From NCBI GenBank assembly GCA_963576565.1, contig OY755042.1, positions 8,332,372-8,396,371 of the forward strand: DNA of 64,000 nucleotides, in the 5' to 3' direction. The notes under the pieces are model-generated. The model had not been told where the DNA came from and ran no database searches. It worked only from the letters and a program-made list of their open reading frames with translations. This document shows, piece after piece, positions 1 to 10,667 of the stretch. Source of the stretch: Aspidapion aeneum. Lineage: Eukaryota > Arthropoda > Insecta > Coleoptera > Brentidae. The position numbers were made by a program, and so were the translations under genes. How positions within the stretch are numbered: the first letter of the stretch is position 1; each line of letters starts with the position of its first letter.

Positions 1-3000
1 AGTATCGATATACTTTTTTAACCAGGGTGATTGTTCAAATTTTAACATTCTATGAGTTTGAATGACTATTAACCCATTTCTTACTGCCTGATTTAAAGTT
101 TTATAGTGTACAATATACCTTATTTTATCATGCAAAGTTGGAATGAGTTTGGGGATTTTGGATGATGAATCTGGAGGGATTATATTTTCCACCAAAAATG
201 GAAAATCAGCATGAGCTTCATGCAACTCATTTGGATAATACACATCTACTTCAAGAATGTATCCTATGGGACTGTCATTTGGTACATTATGAATATTTAA
301 ATTTATCATTTCTTCTTGTGAGAGCCATTTAAAACCTTTTGTGGGTAGTGGTTGTGACATACTATGCCCATATAAATTTGTTGCATCCAAATACATTATA
401 AAGGATGACTTTATACTTGGATCATAATTTGGAAGGTACTTATTATTTGCTATATGCATTCTATCAACACATTGACTAACACCCCCTCGAATCCCTTTTT
501 TAAAGAAATGAATCATGTCAATTTCAGTCAATAGCTCTAATTCTACTTCTGTCATTCTAAGCATACAATCAAATGATAATGATGGCAACGTGTAATATTG
601 AGCTGGATCTAGGTTATAAGTCTTTAAAGAATTTCTTCGAAATGCTTCAAAAACATCAGTTAAAATTAAAACATCAGTTTTCAAATATAAATCCGAATAG
701 TCTCCTAAAGTTTTACAATTAAATAGACTCCATACTTTTTTCCCTCTATCATATTCTAAATCTGTAATATGCTGATCATTTAGATCATCGAAGAATTGGT
801 TTTTCGTGGGTAAATTAGTAACGTCTAATTTGTCTAAGTCAGAGATAAATCCATATGGAAACACACCTTTTTGTCTCATTAAACTAAATTCTTCTTCAGA
901 TGTAAAATGTTTGTGTGTTTCTAAAAAGGAGTCTGAATCTAAACCTTTACTTAACTCATCCAGGGATGCAGCTAAAAATTTGTAGCTGTCTATAAATCTT
1001 AGACGTAGATATTTTTTTATGATTTTTCCTTCAGAATTCATGTAATCATGTACATATATGGATTTTGTAAATGAAATATATTTTTCTTTGTTTTCTGCAA
1101 TAACATCTATTTTATCGCCATGATGACACAATTCCTTAATAAACATGTGACAATCATAACCACTTAGATTGTGAAAAATTATTGGAATGAAATTTGGTAA
1201 TTGATGTTGTAAGTTACAAGTTGAATGTGCAGCTAAAAATCTTTTTTTTCCCGTTATGTGACAATGATCGGTTACTTTTTTATCAAATAAGTTAAAAGGT
1301 TTACCACAAATTCCACATTTGTCACATGTTTCCACTATGTTTCTTTCTTCAGGTGTTAGTGGTGTCATTGGGACTATATCTCTTAAATAATTATTGTGAA
1401 GCTCTCTAAGATCACGTTCAATACATGCTACAAATTCTTCTGCTGCGCTTGAACCACGGAATAATTTAAATTTTGTTAAATCATCATTGAATGAACATTT
1501 AATTAGGTATGCAAATGAATATGGTTTATGTATGATATTTTTGACTGTGAAAGAATTTAATGGATCTGGTTCACAACCTGCCATTGGTTGTAAAATTGAT
1601 TCAAAGTCAGCATACACTACAAAGGGAACTGTTAGCTGTTTTTCATAACTTTCGAACTTTAACATGTTTTCTTGTGTTGTTTTTCCAAATCTATCAGTTT
1701 TTAAATCTGTAGATGGGGTTATCGCGTAAACTTGCCCACAGTCATATTTTTGATGAAATATTAGTTTTTCTGCTGTTATAAAGTGTACTAAACAACCATC
1801 GCAAAAATAAAGTCTACGTTTCGACATTGATATTTGATTGGAAACCAAAGCTGAAAGATTTTTTATCCAACAATAATGTGTTCTATTACAATCGCTATTA
1901 CATTCATGAGTTTCTTCTTTAATTTTACAATCTTCACTTATGATTAATAAGTTTATGTGAGTGTCAAGTTTTCTCTTGGAATAGCGAAGTGGACCAACAA
2001 CTTCATATTGAATTTTTTTATTTGCAAATCTGGTTTCCAATGTATAAACATTAATTGAAATATTATTGTTTTGTTCAAACCTAGATATATCAGTCAATTT
2101 AACCGGCATTTCCATACCTGCAAGATTTAAAACTGTAGAATAATGGGGGTAGGAAGAAACTCTGTCTACATGAAGTGAAACTGGGTATAAAGCTGATGTA
2201 ACAGCCCATGCAAAACATGCATTATCCTGATTTTTTATATTCACTACAGCATGTTTAGATTCAATGAATTTGGGTAACTTGAAGTATGAATTGCCCCCAA
2301 TAGGGCGAAACTTGTTGATGTTGATTTCCAAGTGTAATATATGTTGTAAAGTCCAACCTGTAAATAAATTAAAACATTATTAATTAAACAACCATATTTA
2401 AAAAATGTTTCACTGATTATTATTAAACAAAAATTATTTATTTTACTAATGAGTAATCTTACCAGAATCTCGCTCCATAAACTCGCTCGCTTGGGAAATT
2501 ATTTTATCTATAAAAAACTCATAAATATTATCCAAATCAGAGGCATCACACACTATTTTATTATTTGTGTTAAATGATTTATCAGCTAGGGTTTCTTTTG
2601 ATTGGTGAAGAAACGTTGCAAATAATTCCATATTAATTTTTATTGAGGTGTGTTTTGCTATATTTTCTTTTACTAATGTTAGACATTTGGGTTTTATCTC
2701 ATAAAAAAACCTTCTGTAGTCTTTTTGCTGAGTTTCTGAAGCAATTCTATAACTTGCTATTCTGCATTTAAGACCACTTCTTACCACACATACACCATTG
2801 GAGTATGGTGCACATGAGTTATTTTTATGTTGAAGTGTTCTACAATGAGCAAAAAATTTATCTTTGGGTATGAAAATCTTGCATTCTCTACACATTTCCA
2901 ATTGTTTATCACCATCTTTATCAACTTTTAAACTAGCTATTTTTCTTTTCTTTAATGGTTGCTCATTGATATTATCATCATTATGTTTATATTTGCAAGC

Positions 3001-3069
3001 TGTTTTATTATGTCTAACCATATTATCTTTTCGAGTAAAACTTTTGTCACATTTTGAACACTTCAACAT
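1..3069 (-). CDS. Protein-primed type B DNA polymerase, spliced, runs off the left edge (Polinton/Maverick-like)
   Basis: Replicative family-B DNA polymerase of the kind carried by virus-like DNA transposons. The first ATG is at 3069. Exon 1 (3069-2463) carries a C2HC finger (Cys4, Cys7, His20, Cys25), a basic KKRK stretch near residue 40 and a second finger (Cys60, Cys63, His75, His81). An intron 2462-2358 (GTAAG donor, CAG acceptor, 105 bp) splits a Gly codon. Exon 2 stays open from 2357 to the window edge. It shows YADFES (exonuclease motif I, about 1598-1614), NLSGYD (motif II, about 1153-1170), YLKTDV (motif III, about 670-690) and polymerase motif A, YLDATNLYG (about 367-392). A CxxC..CxxC / DHCHITGK segment at about 1240-1335 resembles an HNH/endonuclease VII zinc site. 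Motifs B and C (YxDTD) would lie beyond the edge. No stop or frameshift was seen in about 990 codons, so it may be functional. It is divergent from the small gene at 3584. Confidence 0.9.
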
Positions 3070-3167
3070 GGTCACTTTACTTGTTACACCTTAAATTATT
3101 TATTTATTAGGTGTTTTCATCAACACCTCTGTTTTAACCACTATGCTTTTTTTATGCCCGTTGTGGG

Positions 3168-3174
3168 TTTTATA
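3168..3174 (-). promoter_or_regulatory. Possible TATA box of the DNA polymerase gene
   Basis: The minus strand reads TATAAAA here, about 100 bases upstream of the polymerase ATG at 3069, a plausible distance for a short 5' leader. No clear initiator was recognised, so this is an inference from position and motif only. Confidence 0.4.
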
Positions 3175-3270
3175 ACAGACACCCCACTCCACCTCATTTT
3201 CTTCAGCTGTATCTGATAACTCTCAAATATATTTTTTTTGATCATAATTCACAGCAAAATCTAAATAGTT

Positions 3271-3506
3271 TGACCTTGAACAAAATTTACAACCAAATGT
3301 ATTATTTTTTAATTTATTTTTGGTTTTGCAAAATATTCTCAAGGTGACATTGACCTTCATTTAACCTTGAACAAGATTGATGAGCAATTACATCTTTAAC
3401 CTTGGAAAAAATTATACAGTGACCTTCATTTAACCTTGAACAAGATTGATGAGCAATTACATATTTAACCTTGGAAAAAATTGTCAACGATTCACACTGA
3501 CCTTGA
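3271..3506. promoter_or_regulatory. Left nuclear-receptor half-site cluster with a 69-bp tandem repeat
   Basis: The divergent intergenic region between the polymerase gene and the small acidic-protein gene holds perfect TGACCTTGA sites (reverse complement of TCAAGGTCA) at 3271-3279 and 3498-3506, and eight-of-nine matches (TGACCTTCA) at 3351 and 3420. The last two lie in a 69-bp tandem repeat (3351-3419 and 3420-3488) that also contains AACCTTGAACAAG. TCAAGGTCA is the known monomer site of FTZ-F1- and ERR-type orphan nuclear receptors. Binding here is inferred. Confidence 0.6.
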
Positions 3507-3523
3507 TATAACCTTGTAATGGG

Positions 3524-3558
3524 TATATATATTTTACTCCTCATTTGGCAAACACTCA
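3524..3558 (+). promoter_or_regulatory. TATA box and initiator of the small acidic-protein gene
   Basis: TATATATA at 3524-3531 is followed by TCATTC at 3556-3561, which matches the arthropod initiator TCAKTY. The spacing of 27-34 bases to A3558 is what a TATA/Inr core promoter needs. This places the transcript start downstream of position 3545 and makes ATG 3584 the first usable start codon. Confidence 0.6.
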
Positions 3559-3583
3559 TTCTTGCTCGATTTGTCTTCCTATA

Positions 3584-3949
3584 ATGTCATCCACCGCTCG
3601 CCCTACCCTCATCGTTCGTCCGTTTTTGAAAAATGGGCATGTGCAGTGCAATTTCTGCAATGTCTGGAAACCGGTAGAGGTTTTTACAATTAATGGACGA
3701 TGCGATGTCTGTAGTGAGCAATATCAAAGAATTATGGAGAGGCAGAGCAATCCTCCATATTCACCCGAATCACCTGTGTACATCTCAGACAGTGATGATT
3801 ATGAGGTGGTGGAGAGTGATGATGATGATTCTGATACCAATTATGGTGTGTGGGAAGTAGCGAGAGTTGACTCTCCTCCTTCTGAGGAGATGTCTGATGT
3901 AGGAAGCGAAAGAGCTGACTCTCCTTTTGAGGAGGCTCAACGTTGGTAG
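3584..3949 (+). CDS. Small acidic protein with a CxxC-CxxC zinc-binding motif, unknown function
   Basis: The protein has 121 residues and I do not recognise a family. The frame is open from a TTG at 3545, but the core promoter predicts a start at about 3558, so the ATG at 3584 is used. The N-terminal half has CNFC then CDVC about 22 residues later, a likely single zinc ribbon or knuckle. The C-terminal half is very acidic and Ser/Pro-rich (runs such as ESDDDDSD and repeated DSP), like an activation or protein-contact domain. A poly(A) signal AATAAA follows at 3976-3981. The gene is divergent from the polymerase and converges on the coiled-coil gene at 4660-5205; the shared half-site repeats suggest all three belong to one virus-like element. 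A regulatory or assembly role is speculation. Confidence 0.65.
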   Translation: MSSTARPTLIVRPFLKNGHVQCNFCNVWKPVEVFTINGRCDVCSEQYQRIMERQSNPPYSPESPVYISDSDDYEVVESDDDDSDTNYGVWEVARVDSPPSEEMSDVGSERADSPFEEAQRW

Positions 3950-3981
3950 TCTGGTTTAGTTTAATTGGGGTGTACAATAAA

Positions 3982-4659
3982 AATGGCTGGTACACACAGC
4001 TCAGTGCGAGGTTTGGGGCACTGTGGCACTAAACCAAACAATTAAAAATTTTCATCTAACAATTTTAAAATGAAACCATTTGTAAAAATCCTATCTTTTG
4101 AATCACATCAATATTCAATTTTTAAATTATAGTAACGCAAATTTTGTTCATTTATGCACAAACTAAAGTTAAAAATGGTAAAAAAAAACGTTTTTAAGTT
4201 TCATTTTTATATGCTATTCCATGCAATCTTGCTCTCTTATAAACAAACCAAAGTTTAAAAATTCTTTCTAAAAGTTTGTATTTTTTTTAAATTAGATCTT
4301 TTCTACGAATTGGTTTATTCTACACTATGAAATTTTACTCTTTTATAAACAAACTAAAGTTTAAAAATTATTTTTAATACTTTCTTTTTTGCATTAGCAT
4401 AATATTCTTTTCTATATTAAAGTTTATTCTATAGTTCTAGTTCTAGTTCTAAGTTCAACTATAAAATAGTAACCAAAATTAAAAAATTATACAAATTTTT
4501 TTGTTTGTTATTAAATTACCATAATGTTTTTTTTCTTAATATAGATTTATTATATTTTACATATTCAAATTGTTTTTTTTGTTTCATAAAGTTATATATT
4601 GGCTAACTAATAATTTTATATAAAAACTAAATATGTTACAATAAAAAAATGTTAAAAAT
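3982..4659. other. AT-rich convergent intergenic region with degenerate repeats
   Basis: No open frame of note. Two diverged units beginning CTCTTATAAACAAAC and AAAGTTTAAAAATT recur about 116 bases apart (about 4220 and 4340). This is the shared 3' flank of the two converging small genes. Confidence 0.5.
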
Positions 4660-5205
4660 TTAAAGAAAAGCGTAAAAAAGATCCTTTAGCTTATTGTAGT
4701 CATTTAATTTTGCTTGGAATTCTTCCTCCACACCTTCGGTCTCTCTTTGTAGTCGTTGAATCTCTACTTTGAGTAGATCCACTCTTTGTTTAAGCTGCTC
4801 CACGCAGCTTCTTTTCACCCGTAGGATTTGGATAGCCTGCTCTATCGTTTGGCTTTCTATTGTTGTGACATTTGCGGCTACGGTTTGTTGGACTAGCTGA
4901 TCCCTCGATGTTGAGGGAATTGCTATTGGAATTGCTGTCGGAGTTGGAGCTGTTGATAAAATGCTTGTCTTCGTTTTTTTAATGTACTTTCTTTTACCAA
5001 CTCTTCCATTTTTGATTTTATGTACGTCACGTTGTAGCTCCATTTGTAGCTGCGGCTGTGATTCTGGCTGTGGTTCTAGCTGTGGCTCTAGCTGTGGCTC
5101 TGGCTGCTGTTCGGCTTGAAACTCATTCCCAATATCTTTTAACAAATTGTCGATGTCTTGACTGGTGAAATCATCCAAATCAATAATTTGCTGCTTTGAA
5201 TTCAT
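4660..5205 (-). CDS. Small coiled-coil protein with Gln/Pro repeats and a basic patch, unknown function
   Basis: The protein has 181 residues with a clean ATG at 5205; I do not recognise a family. In order: an acidic N-terminus (residues 1-35), a repeat of PEPQLEPQ-type units (about 36-58), a strongly basic segment GRVGKRKYIKKTK (about 68-80) that looks like a nuclear-localisation or DNA-contact patch, a Thr/Pro/Ala-rich linker, and a C-terminal heptad region (about 118-175) rich in Leu, Val, Gln and Glu that predicts a coiled coil. The layout suggests a homo-oligomeric nuclear or DNA-binding factor. Its upstream side (5418-5594) carries six TCAAGGTCA sites, like those beside the polymerase promoter, so co-regulation with the polymerase and the acidic protein is likely. 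It may be an accessory gene of the same element; no homology is claimed. Confidence 0.6.
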   Translation of the reverse strand: MNSKQQIIDLDDFTSQDIDNLLKDIGNEFQAEQQPEPQLEPQLEPQPESQPQLQMELQRDVHKIKNGRVGKRKYIKKTKTSILSTAPTPTAIPIAIPSTSRDQLVQQTVAANVTTIESQTIEQAIQILRVKRSCVEQLKQRVDLLKVEIQRLQRETEGVEEEFQAKLNDYNKLKDLFYAFL

Positions 5206-5417
5206 TTTCTACTAATTTGAAATTCACCGTTGAAGTAAAGAAACTTTAATAGTACTCTTCTGATATTTATTTTTCTTTAAATACTTGTTGGGTGTTAGTT
5301 TAGTGGGGGTAAAGTCTACAGAAAATAATATATCTAAAAAGCGGGCAAATAAAGCAATGTTAAAGATTCTGAAGGTTAAAAAATACACATCTTTACTATA
5401 ATTTTGGATTATTTTTT

Positions 5418-5594
5418 TCAAGGTCAAAAATACTACTCGAACTATTCGTCTCTACATATAAAAAATGCAACGATCGTCAAGGTCATTCAAGGTCAACATA
5501 ATGACCTTCACAACTTTTCAAGGTCAAATATACTACTCAAACTATTCGTCTCTACATAAAACAAGGCAACGACCGTCAAGGTCATTCAAGGTCA
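5418..5594. promoter_or_regulatory. Right nuclear-receptor half-site cluster in a ~100-bp tandem repeat
   Basis: Six exact TCAAGGTCA sites lie at 5418, 5477, 5487, 5518, 5576 and 5586, with one inverted TGACCTT at 5502. They sit in two tandem units with a 99-100-base period that also share TACTACTC and ACTATTCGTCTCTACATA. The cluster begins 213 bases upstream of the coiled-coil gene start. Such density in 177 bases is far above chance. Confidence 0.7.
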
Positions 5595-5599
5595 TTCCC

Positions 5600-6195
5600 T
5601 CCTCAAAAGTGGTCCAGCACCCGCTTAAACCTACTACTGATGCTTCTTTAAATTGTAAGTATTTTTCAATTTTTTAACTGTCAATTTATTAGCATTAATG
5701 GACTTAAAATATAATCTCTGAAAATTGATCCAACGCACAGTAGTTTCCCGTAGAACATATTTGGCCAATAAGGGTTATATTAGAACTACCTTTAATCTGA
5801 GTAAATTTAATATACAAACGTAGTAGAAGGCCTAGTAGGCCTAGAAAATAAAAAACACTTAAACAAAAGAATTCCTACAGTTGTCAAAACGAAGCGTCCT
5901 GTCGATGTTCTACAATCACGCTGATAAAACTCTTGTTTATCGAAAAAAATTGTTTCAGTTTGTTTATATTAATATTAAATTTATTTAGAAAAATATCATA
6001 AAAATTTGACATGGAAGTTGCAGAACGACGTAAGCAAATATTAAATCATTTATTTAAAGTTTGATTTTTTGTACAGAGCAGTTATTTTGAAGGGTTGTTT
6101 TATTGGTGATTAAAAATTACTGAAATTTGTGTATTTATTACAACATTATATTTAGATAATTCTAGGCTAAGAGCGCCCGCCTTGTCCCGCTTAAA
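5600..6195. other. AT-rich spacer without recognised features
   Basis: No gene, inverted repeat or named repeat recognised between the half-site cluster and the 3' end of the jockey LINE. Any right terminus of the polymerase-bearing element should lie near here or further right, but I see no terminal inverted repeat. Confidence 0.4.
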
Positions 6196-6199
6196 AAGA

Positions 6200-7505
6200 T
6201 ATTTTTTATTTTTTTTATAACACACTGTGTTTATTGTATTACAATCTAGTCAGTAAGACTAATTAGCAATTTTGTTTTAACTTAATTTACTAGAAAAGTC
6301 AGATTTAAACTTAGGATTCACTCAACAGTTCTCCCCGCTTTGTTTAGTCTGTAACTCACAATTGTGTTGTGTTTATAGCATTATTTTGTTTTATGTGTAA
6401 TTCACTTAGTTTACTAGCTCAAACGGCTTCACTCTTTTTAGTCTTCGAACTAGCATAGTATTGTCTAGAAGCTGAATTGCTTCCACATTCACATGCCGAT
6501 GGAGTCTATCTTCATGGCTTTTTGCGTACTTTTTTATAGTCTCTGCTACAGTTTCGATTTTTAGATCTCGATGAAGGTCACTATTTCGAACGTACCAAGG
6601 TTCAATCAATCTCTGTACAACTAGAATGTTACTCTCTTTACTCTTTAGCACAACCCCATAGTTGAATACAATATGTCCATACTGGTTTTAGTATTTGTCT
6701 ATAAAGCAGTAACTTATTATGAATTGTTAAATTGGACTTCCTTCCAATTAGCCAGTTCATTTTTCTATACCTTATCTCAAGTTCTTCTTTTTTTTTCTTA
6801 ACATGTGCTTTCCAGCGCAATTTGGCATCAAGTGTCATACCTAGATATTTTGCGTGATTCGAATATGGTACTGGAATGTTAATTGTTATTTGTATGTGAT
6901 TTATATTTTTGTTTGTAAAATCAACATGAATTGATTTGGTTTCATTTAATTTTATTCGCCACTTTGTGGTCCAACTGTGAACTTGGGTGACTGCATCCTG
7001 AAGTTTTTCTATGCATTTTTCAATAGATTTTTGTACCGTCAATAAACCAGTATCATCGGCAAATGTTGCTAAGTGACAATTTTCTGGCTTTGGGATATCA
7101 CAAGTGAATAATAAGTATAGATAAGGGCCTAGTACGCTACCCTGGGGCACGCCTGCTTGAATTTCTCTTAAATTTGAGTTTGAGTCTTCCTGTTTTACTC
7201 TAAAATGTCTATCAGATATGTATGATTCCAAAATATCTGAATATTGTTTTGGCAGAAACCGTTTTAGTTTAAAATTAAGGCCTTCATGCCACACTTTGTC
7301 AAATGCTTGTGCTACTTCTAGAAAAACTGCAGAACAAACTTTTTCCTCTTCTAGTGCTTTTTCTATAATATTAGTAATTCTGTTTACTTGATCTATCGTG
7401 GAATGCTTGTCTCGAAAACCAAATTGATGAGATGGAATAATTTCTTGTCTTTCTATGATGGGTTTTATTCTTTTAAGCAATAATTTTTCATAGAGCTTGG
7501 ATATA
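6200..7505 (-). mobile_element. 5'-truncated jockey-clade LINE
   Basis: Non-LTR retrotransposon copy read on the minus strand. It begins abruptly inside the reverse transcriptase (SKLYEKLLLKRIKPI at about 7500) and ends at about 6200 with an ATAAACAC signal and an A-rich tail. The same family recurs as fragments at 47610-47735, 50395-50590 and 51555-51960. 5' truncation is typical of target-primed reverse transcription. Confidence 0.85.
6406..7505 (-). pseudogene. Jockey LINE reverse transcriptase, frameshifted
   Basis: The main frame (7480-6638 and upstream to about 7505) shows reverse-transcriptase blocks: QFGFRDKHST, FLEVAQAFDKVWHEGL with the first catalytic Asp, AGVPQGSVLGP, and FADDT for the catalytic pair, then KYLGMTLDAKLRW. 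After IQLWGC the frame shifts into 6651-6406, which carries the conserved C-terminus (EPWYVRNSDLHRDL, KSHEDRLHRHVN). Part of the joining segment present in the 51555 copy (RFQNKVLRNIV) is missing. Endonuclease and ORF1 are absent. Dead copy. Confidence 0.85.
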
Positions 7506-9933
7506 ATAAGATATTAACACTTGTTTATTGCTATTTATCAATGCTAATTTTTACAATGAAGTACATTGTATAGTATAAATTTTTAGAAAATGGACACTGA
7601 GTAATTTTTTCATTCTTTTCCTAAAGAACTAAGAAAAACCTACAGTTTGGCATACTAAAATTAGTCGTTTCTCATTCATCGAAATTTGTAATTTCTAACC
7701 TCCAAATATATCGCAATGTGGGGTCGCTGATAAGTATGAAATCAGTCGATTATTTCTTAAAATATACTTACAAAATAATGAAAAATGTTTTTTGCATAAG
7801 TTTCTGTATGTACGTTTTTTCAATTTTCTTGAGTAAACTAAATTTGCTGGAATTTTAAAAGTTTAGTTAGTGATGTAGTTGAATAATACAAACTAGAAAA
7901 TTTAGAAAACAAAAGTACTTTATAGGCCAAGGTAGCGGATGCAATAAAAAAAATCAATTGGCATTGCAATCTAACCTTAATTAATTAATACTTTATTACC
8001 GGCGTATGTAGAAATTTATATGCAGGGAGGGCAGACGAAACAAAAATAATGCATTTAAAAGCTTTTTGTAACGTAAAATTGACCTATCAAATCAAATTAA
8101 ATTTGTAACATTTAGTTTTTGAGAATTATCATATATTTTTTGTGTTTTGGGATGACCCTTTTTTATTTTATGTTTAAATTTGCTGTAGTAAAATTTATAT
8201 TTTATTACTTTTTTATATATTCTCTTACTTTTACTTTTTTTTAATTACCTAAAAGAAAAATTAGCTAAATTAAAAGAAATATATAAATTATTAAACATTA
8301 AAATCCTAAAATGGGTACGTCATTTGAAATTTCCATTCCATAAAAATAATCAACTATATTATATCTCATAAACTAACGGTGACAGATTAAATTTAATTTA
8401 AAAAGTATTTAACGGCAAAAATAAATAACAAAAATTAAAAAAGTTATGTGGTCTTTTCAAAATGCAAACTTTTCAGAAAGCCCTCGTAGCTCAAAAACTG
8501 TGTGGTGTATCAAAATATGGTTTTCATATTCAAACTCGTCTCGAAATTTGAGCCCAGGACATCTCTAGCCATTCGTTGATATCTATGCTAGAAATACTAC
8601 TCTCAAATTTCAACAAAATTGGACCACCCTGTACAATCTATTTTGAGTAACCAAAGTCCAGAAGGCATTTTCTCAGTCGAACCAGGTTTGAAACACTGTT
8701 TCAATAAATTACGTCATTGATTGGTGACGTCACAACTCTGAAATCTCCTGTTATTAATGCTCAAAAACCATTGGAAACACCATAGCATTTTCTCTCGCCC
8801 AACTGTTTTAAAAAACTTTTAAAACAGTGACGTAACATTTGACATTAGTTTGAAAGATTTGTGCCTAACTTCGCTCAATTCGTCAGGCGTTCGATTTCCG
8901 ACCATTCACGATGTGAGTGTTCTATGATAGAGCGGGAACAATCTTATGTAGGGTGGCTGGGCTCTGATTGGTTGATTAAAAAATTTGAACTAATCAAAGC
9001 CTGAGAAAAAAACATCCGCGCGAATAATACGCTCAATGGACAGCCGGCTTTATCCTATACCACGTTATTATTGACTTATTTCAATACAGCCAGGCACAAT
9101 TGTGCCGGGCACTATGCCATATTAAACGCAATGTTTTTTTTAATATTTTTTGTTAATAAAAACAAGCCTTTAGCGACACATAATAATAAATAAAATATTA
9201 TTGATATTTTTTAAAAGAATAAGTAAGCAAAAATTAATTTAAAAAAAAAGATTATTTTTTATACATTTTTGGAGGTAATTTTGACAGCCTGTATCTTCTA
9301 AACGTGTAATTTCATTAAAAAAAGGATCACAATTAGCTGACTATTCAGCTGTCGGTGATAGATTTTCTTTTTTTTGCAAAACCCTTTTTCCCCCACTCCT
9401 CTAACATAAAAAATCCTAAATCTTAAAAACAGATGTGTGTTGACCCCATGTTATATAAACTTTTTTTCGGAAATAACCTCCTCTATCACCTGCTGCACTA
9501 TAGCCCCCAAGTTATGGGACACCCATAATTTGTCCAATTGTTTTAAAAGTATGTAAAGAAATTATTTTGCGATAATAATTAAAAACGGAAATATAGGCAC
9601 AAATATTGTTCTTAACAAATAGACAAAAAACAAAGAGGAAAAAATGCACATAATGTATAGTTTAATCATTACAACCGCTTTTTAAAGCATTTTAAGAGAT
9701 TATTAATTAGATAATTAAAAAACGGAAATATAGAACATAAAAAAAGTATTTATTATTACATTTTTACAAAAAACAGAAAAGTACAGATACATACAATAAA
9801 TTAAAAATATAAATATAAATAATAATATTTAATTTAGAAAAATATTCCTTTTCAATTCACAATCTTTTGTAATTTTCTTCAAAGAGATTATTAAACAAGA
9901 AGCCCATTTGTTGAGAGAATCGTGGTCATTTTT
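7506..9933. other. AT-rich noncoding stretch
   Basis: No coding region or terminal repeats recognised. It has a short palindrome GGCACAATTGTGCC at about 9090-9105 and some text that looks like dispersed repeat (for example around 8450-8640, near CACCCTGTACA), but no element boundaries could be fixed. Confidence 0.4.
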
Positions 9934-10667
9934 AGCTCACACATATACTATACTATAGTGTGAGCTATGGTGATCCTAATTTTTTCGAGAAAAAAAAAGT
10001 TGCTCCGATTTCAAAAAATTTTATATATCTTTGCGTTTCAGATGATTTTGAAACTTTTTTGTTGCGCCGTCTGTCTGTCTGTCTGTCTGTCTGTATGTCT
10101 GTATGTCTGTCTGTAAAGACCAACGCGCATAACTCAAAAACCGCTTGGCCGATTTTAATGAAATTTGGTACCTAGGCTGGGTCTTGGGTCGAGATGGTCC
10201 CATTTAAAAATAAACAAAATCCACCGAACACAAACCAAATAAAAGGGTGGGGGTAGATTTCAAAAATTAGAGTTTATGTGAAAATATGGCGTGTGTGATA
10301 TCAAACGAAAGGTAATTGAGTCTGCAGTTAAACAAAATACATTTTAATTTATTTAAAAAAAGAGTGGGGGTATATTTTAAAAATTAGAGTTTAAGTGAAA
10401 ATATGGCGTTTGTGATATCAAACGAAAGGTAATTGAGTCCGGAGTTTAACCAAATACATTTTAGTTTTTGTTATTTTAAGGGTGAGGGTAGATTTCAAAA
10501 ATTTGAGTTTAAGTCAAAACAGGGCTTGTGTGGTATCAAACAAAAGGTAATTTAGTCTGGAGTTGAATAAAATATATTTCAGTTTTTAGTTATATTAGCT
10601 CACACGTACACTATAACTATAGTACCTAGTGTGAGCTTAGGGGCCAATATATTGGCAGAGTATTTTA
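9934..10667 (+). repeat. GTCT-microsatellite element with terminal hairpins (copy 1, non-autonomous)
   Basis: It starts with a hairpin AGCTCACAC...GTGTGAGCT (9934-9966), then a conserved stretch with (GTCT)n at about 10068-10110, the core AACTCAAAAACCGCTTGG, three diverged internal repeats around GTGTGATATCAAACGAAAGG, and a second hairpin AGCTCACAC...GTGTGAGCT (10597-10637) followed by TTGGCAGAGTATTTT. Homologous copies lie at 44993, 45856 (inverted) and 55875 (truncated). A GTCY microsatellite block is typical of helentron-type (DINE/HINE) elements, but the assignment is inference. The SVCLSV-like frames inside are microsatellite artefacts. Confidence 0.75.

Noticed and set aside
3545..3583. 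Upstream start at 3545 for the small acidic protein
   Set aside because: The codon is TTG and lies before the predicted transcript start; ATG at 3584 is better.
9960..10203. Frames encoding SVCLSVCMSV / TDRQTDRQTD (also at 45084-45290 and 46259-46603)
   Set aside because: Translations of the GTCT/GACA microsatellite and its conserved flank; both strands are open at once.
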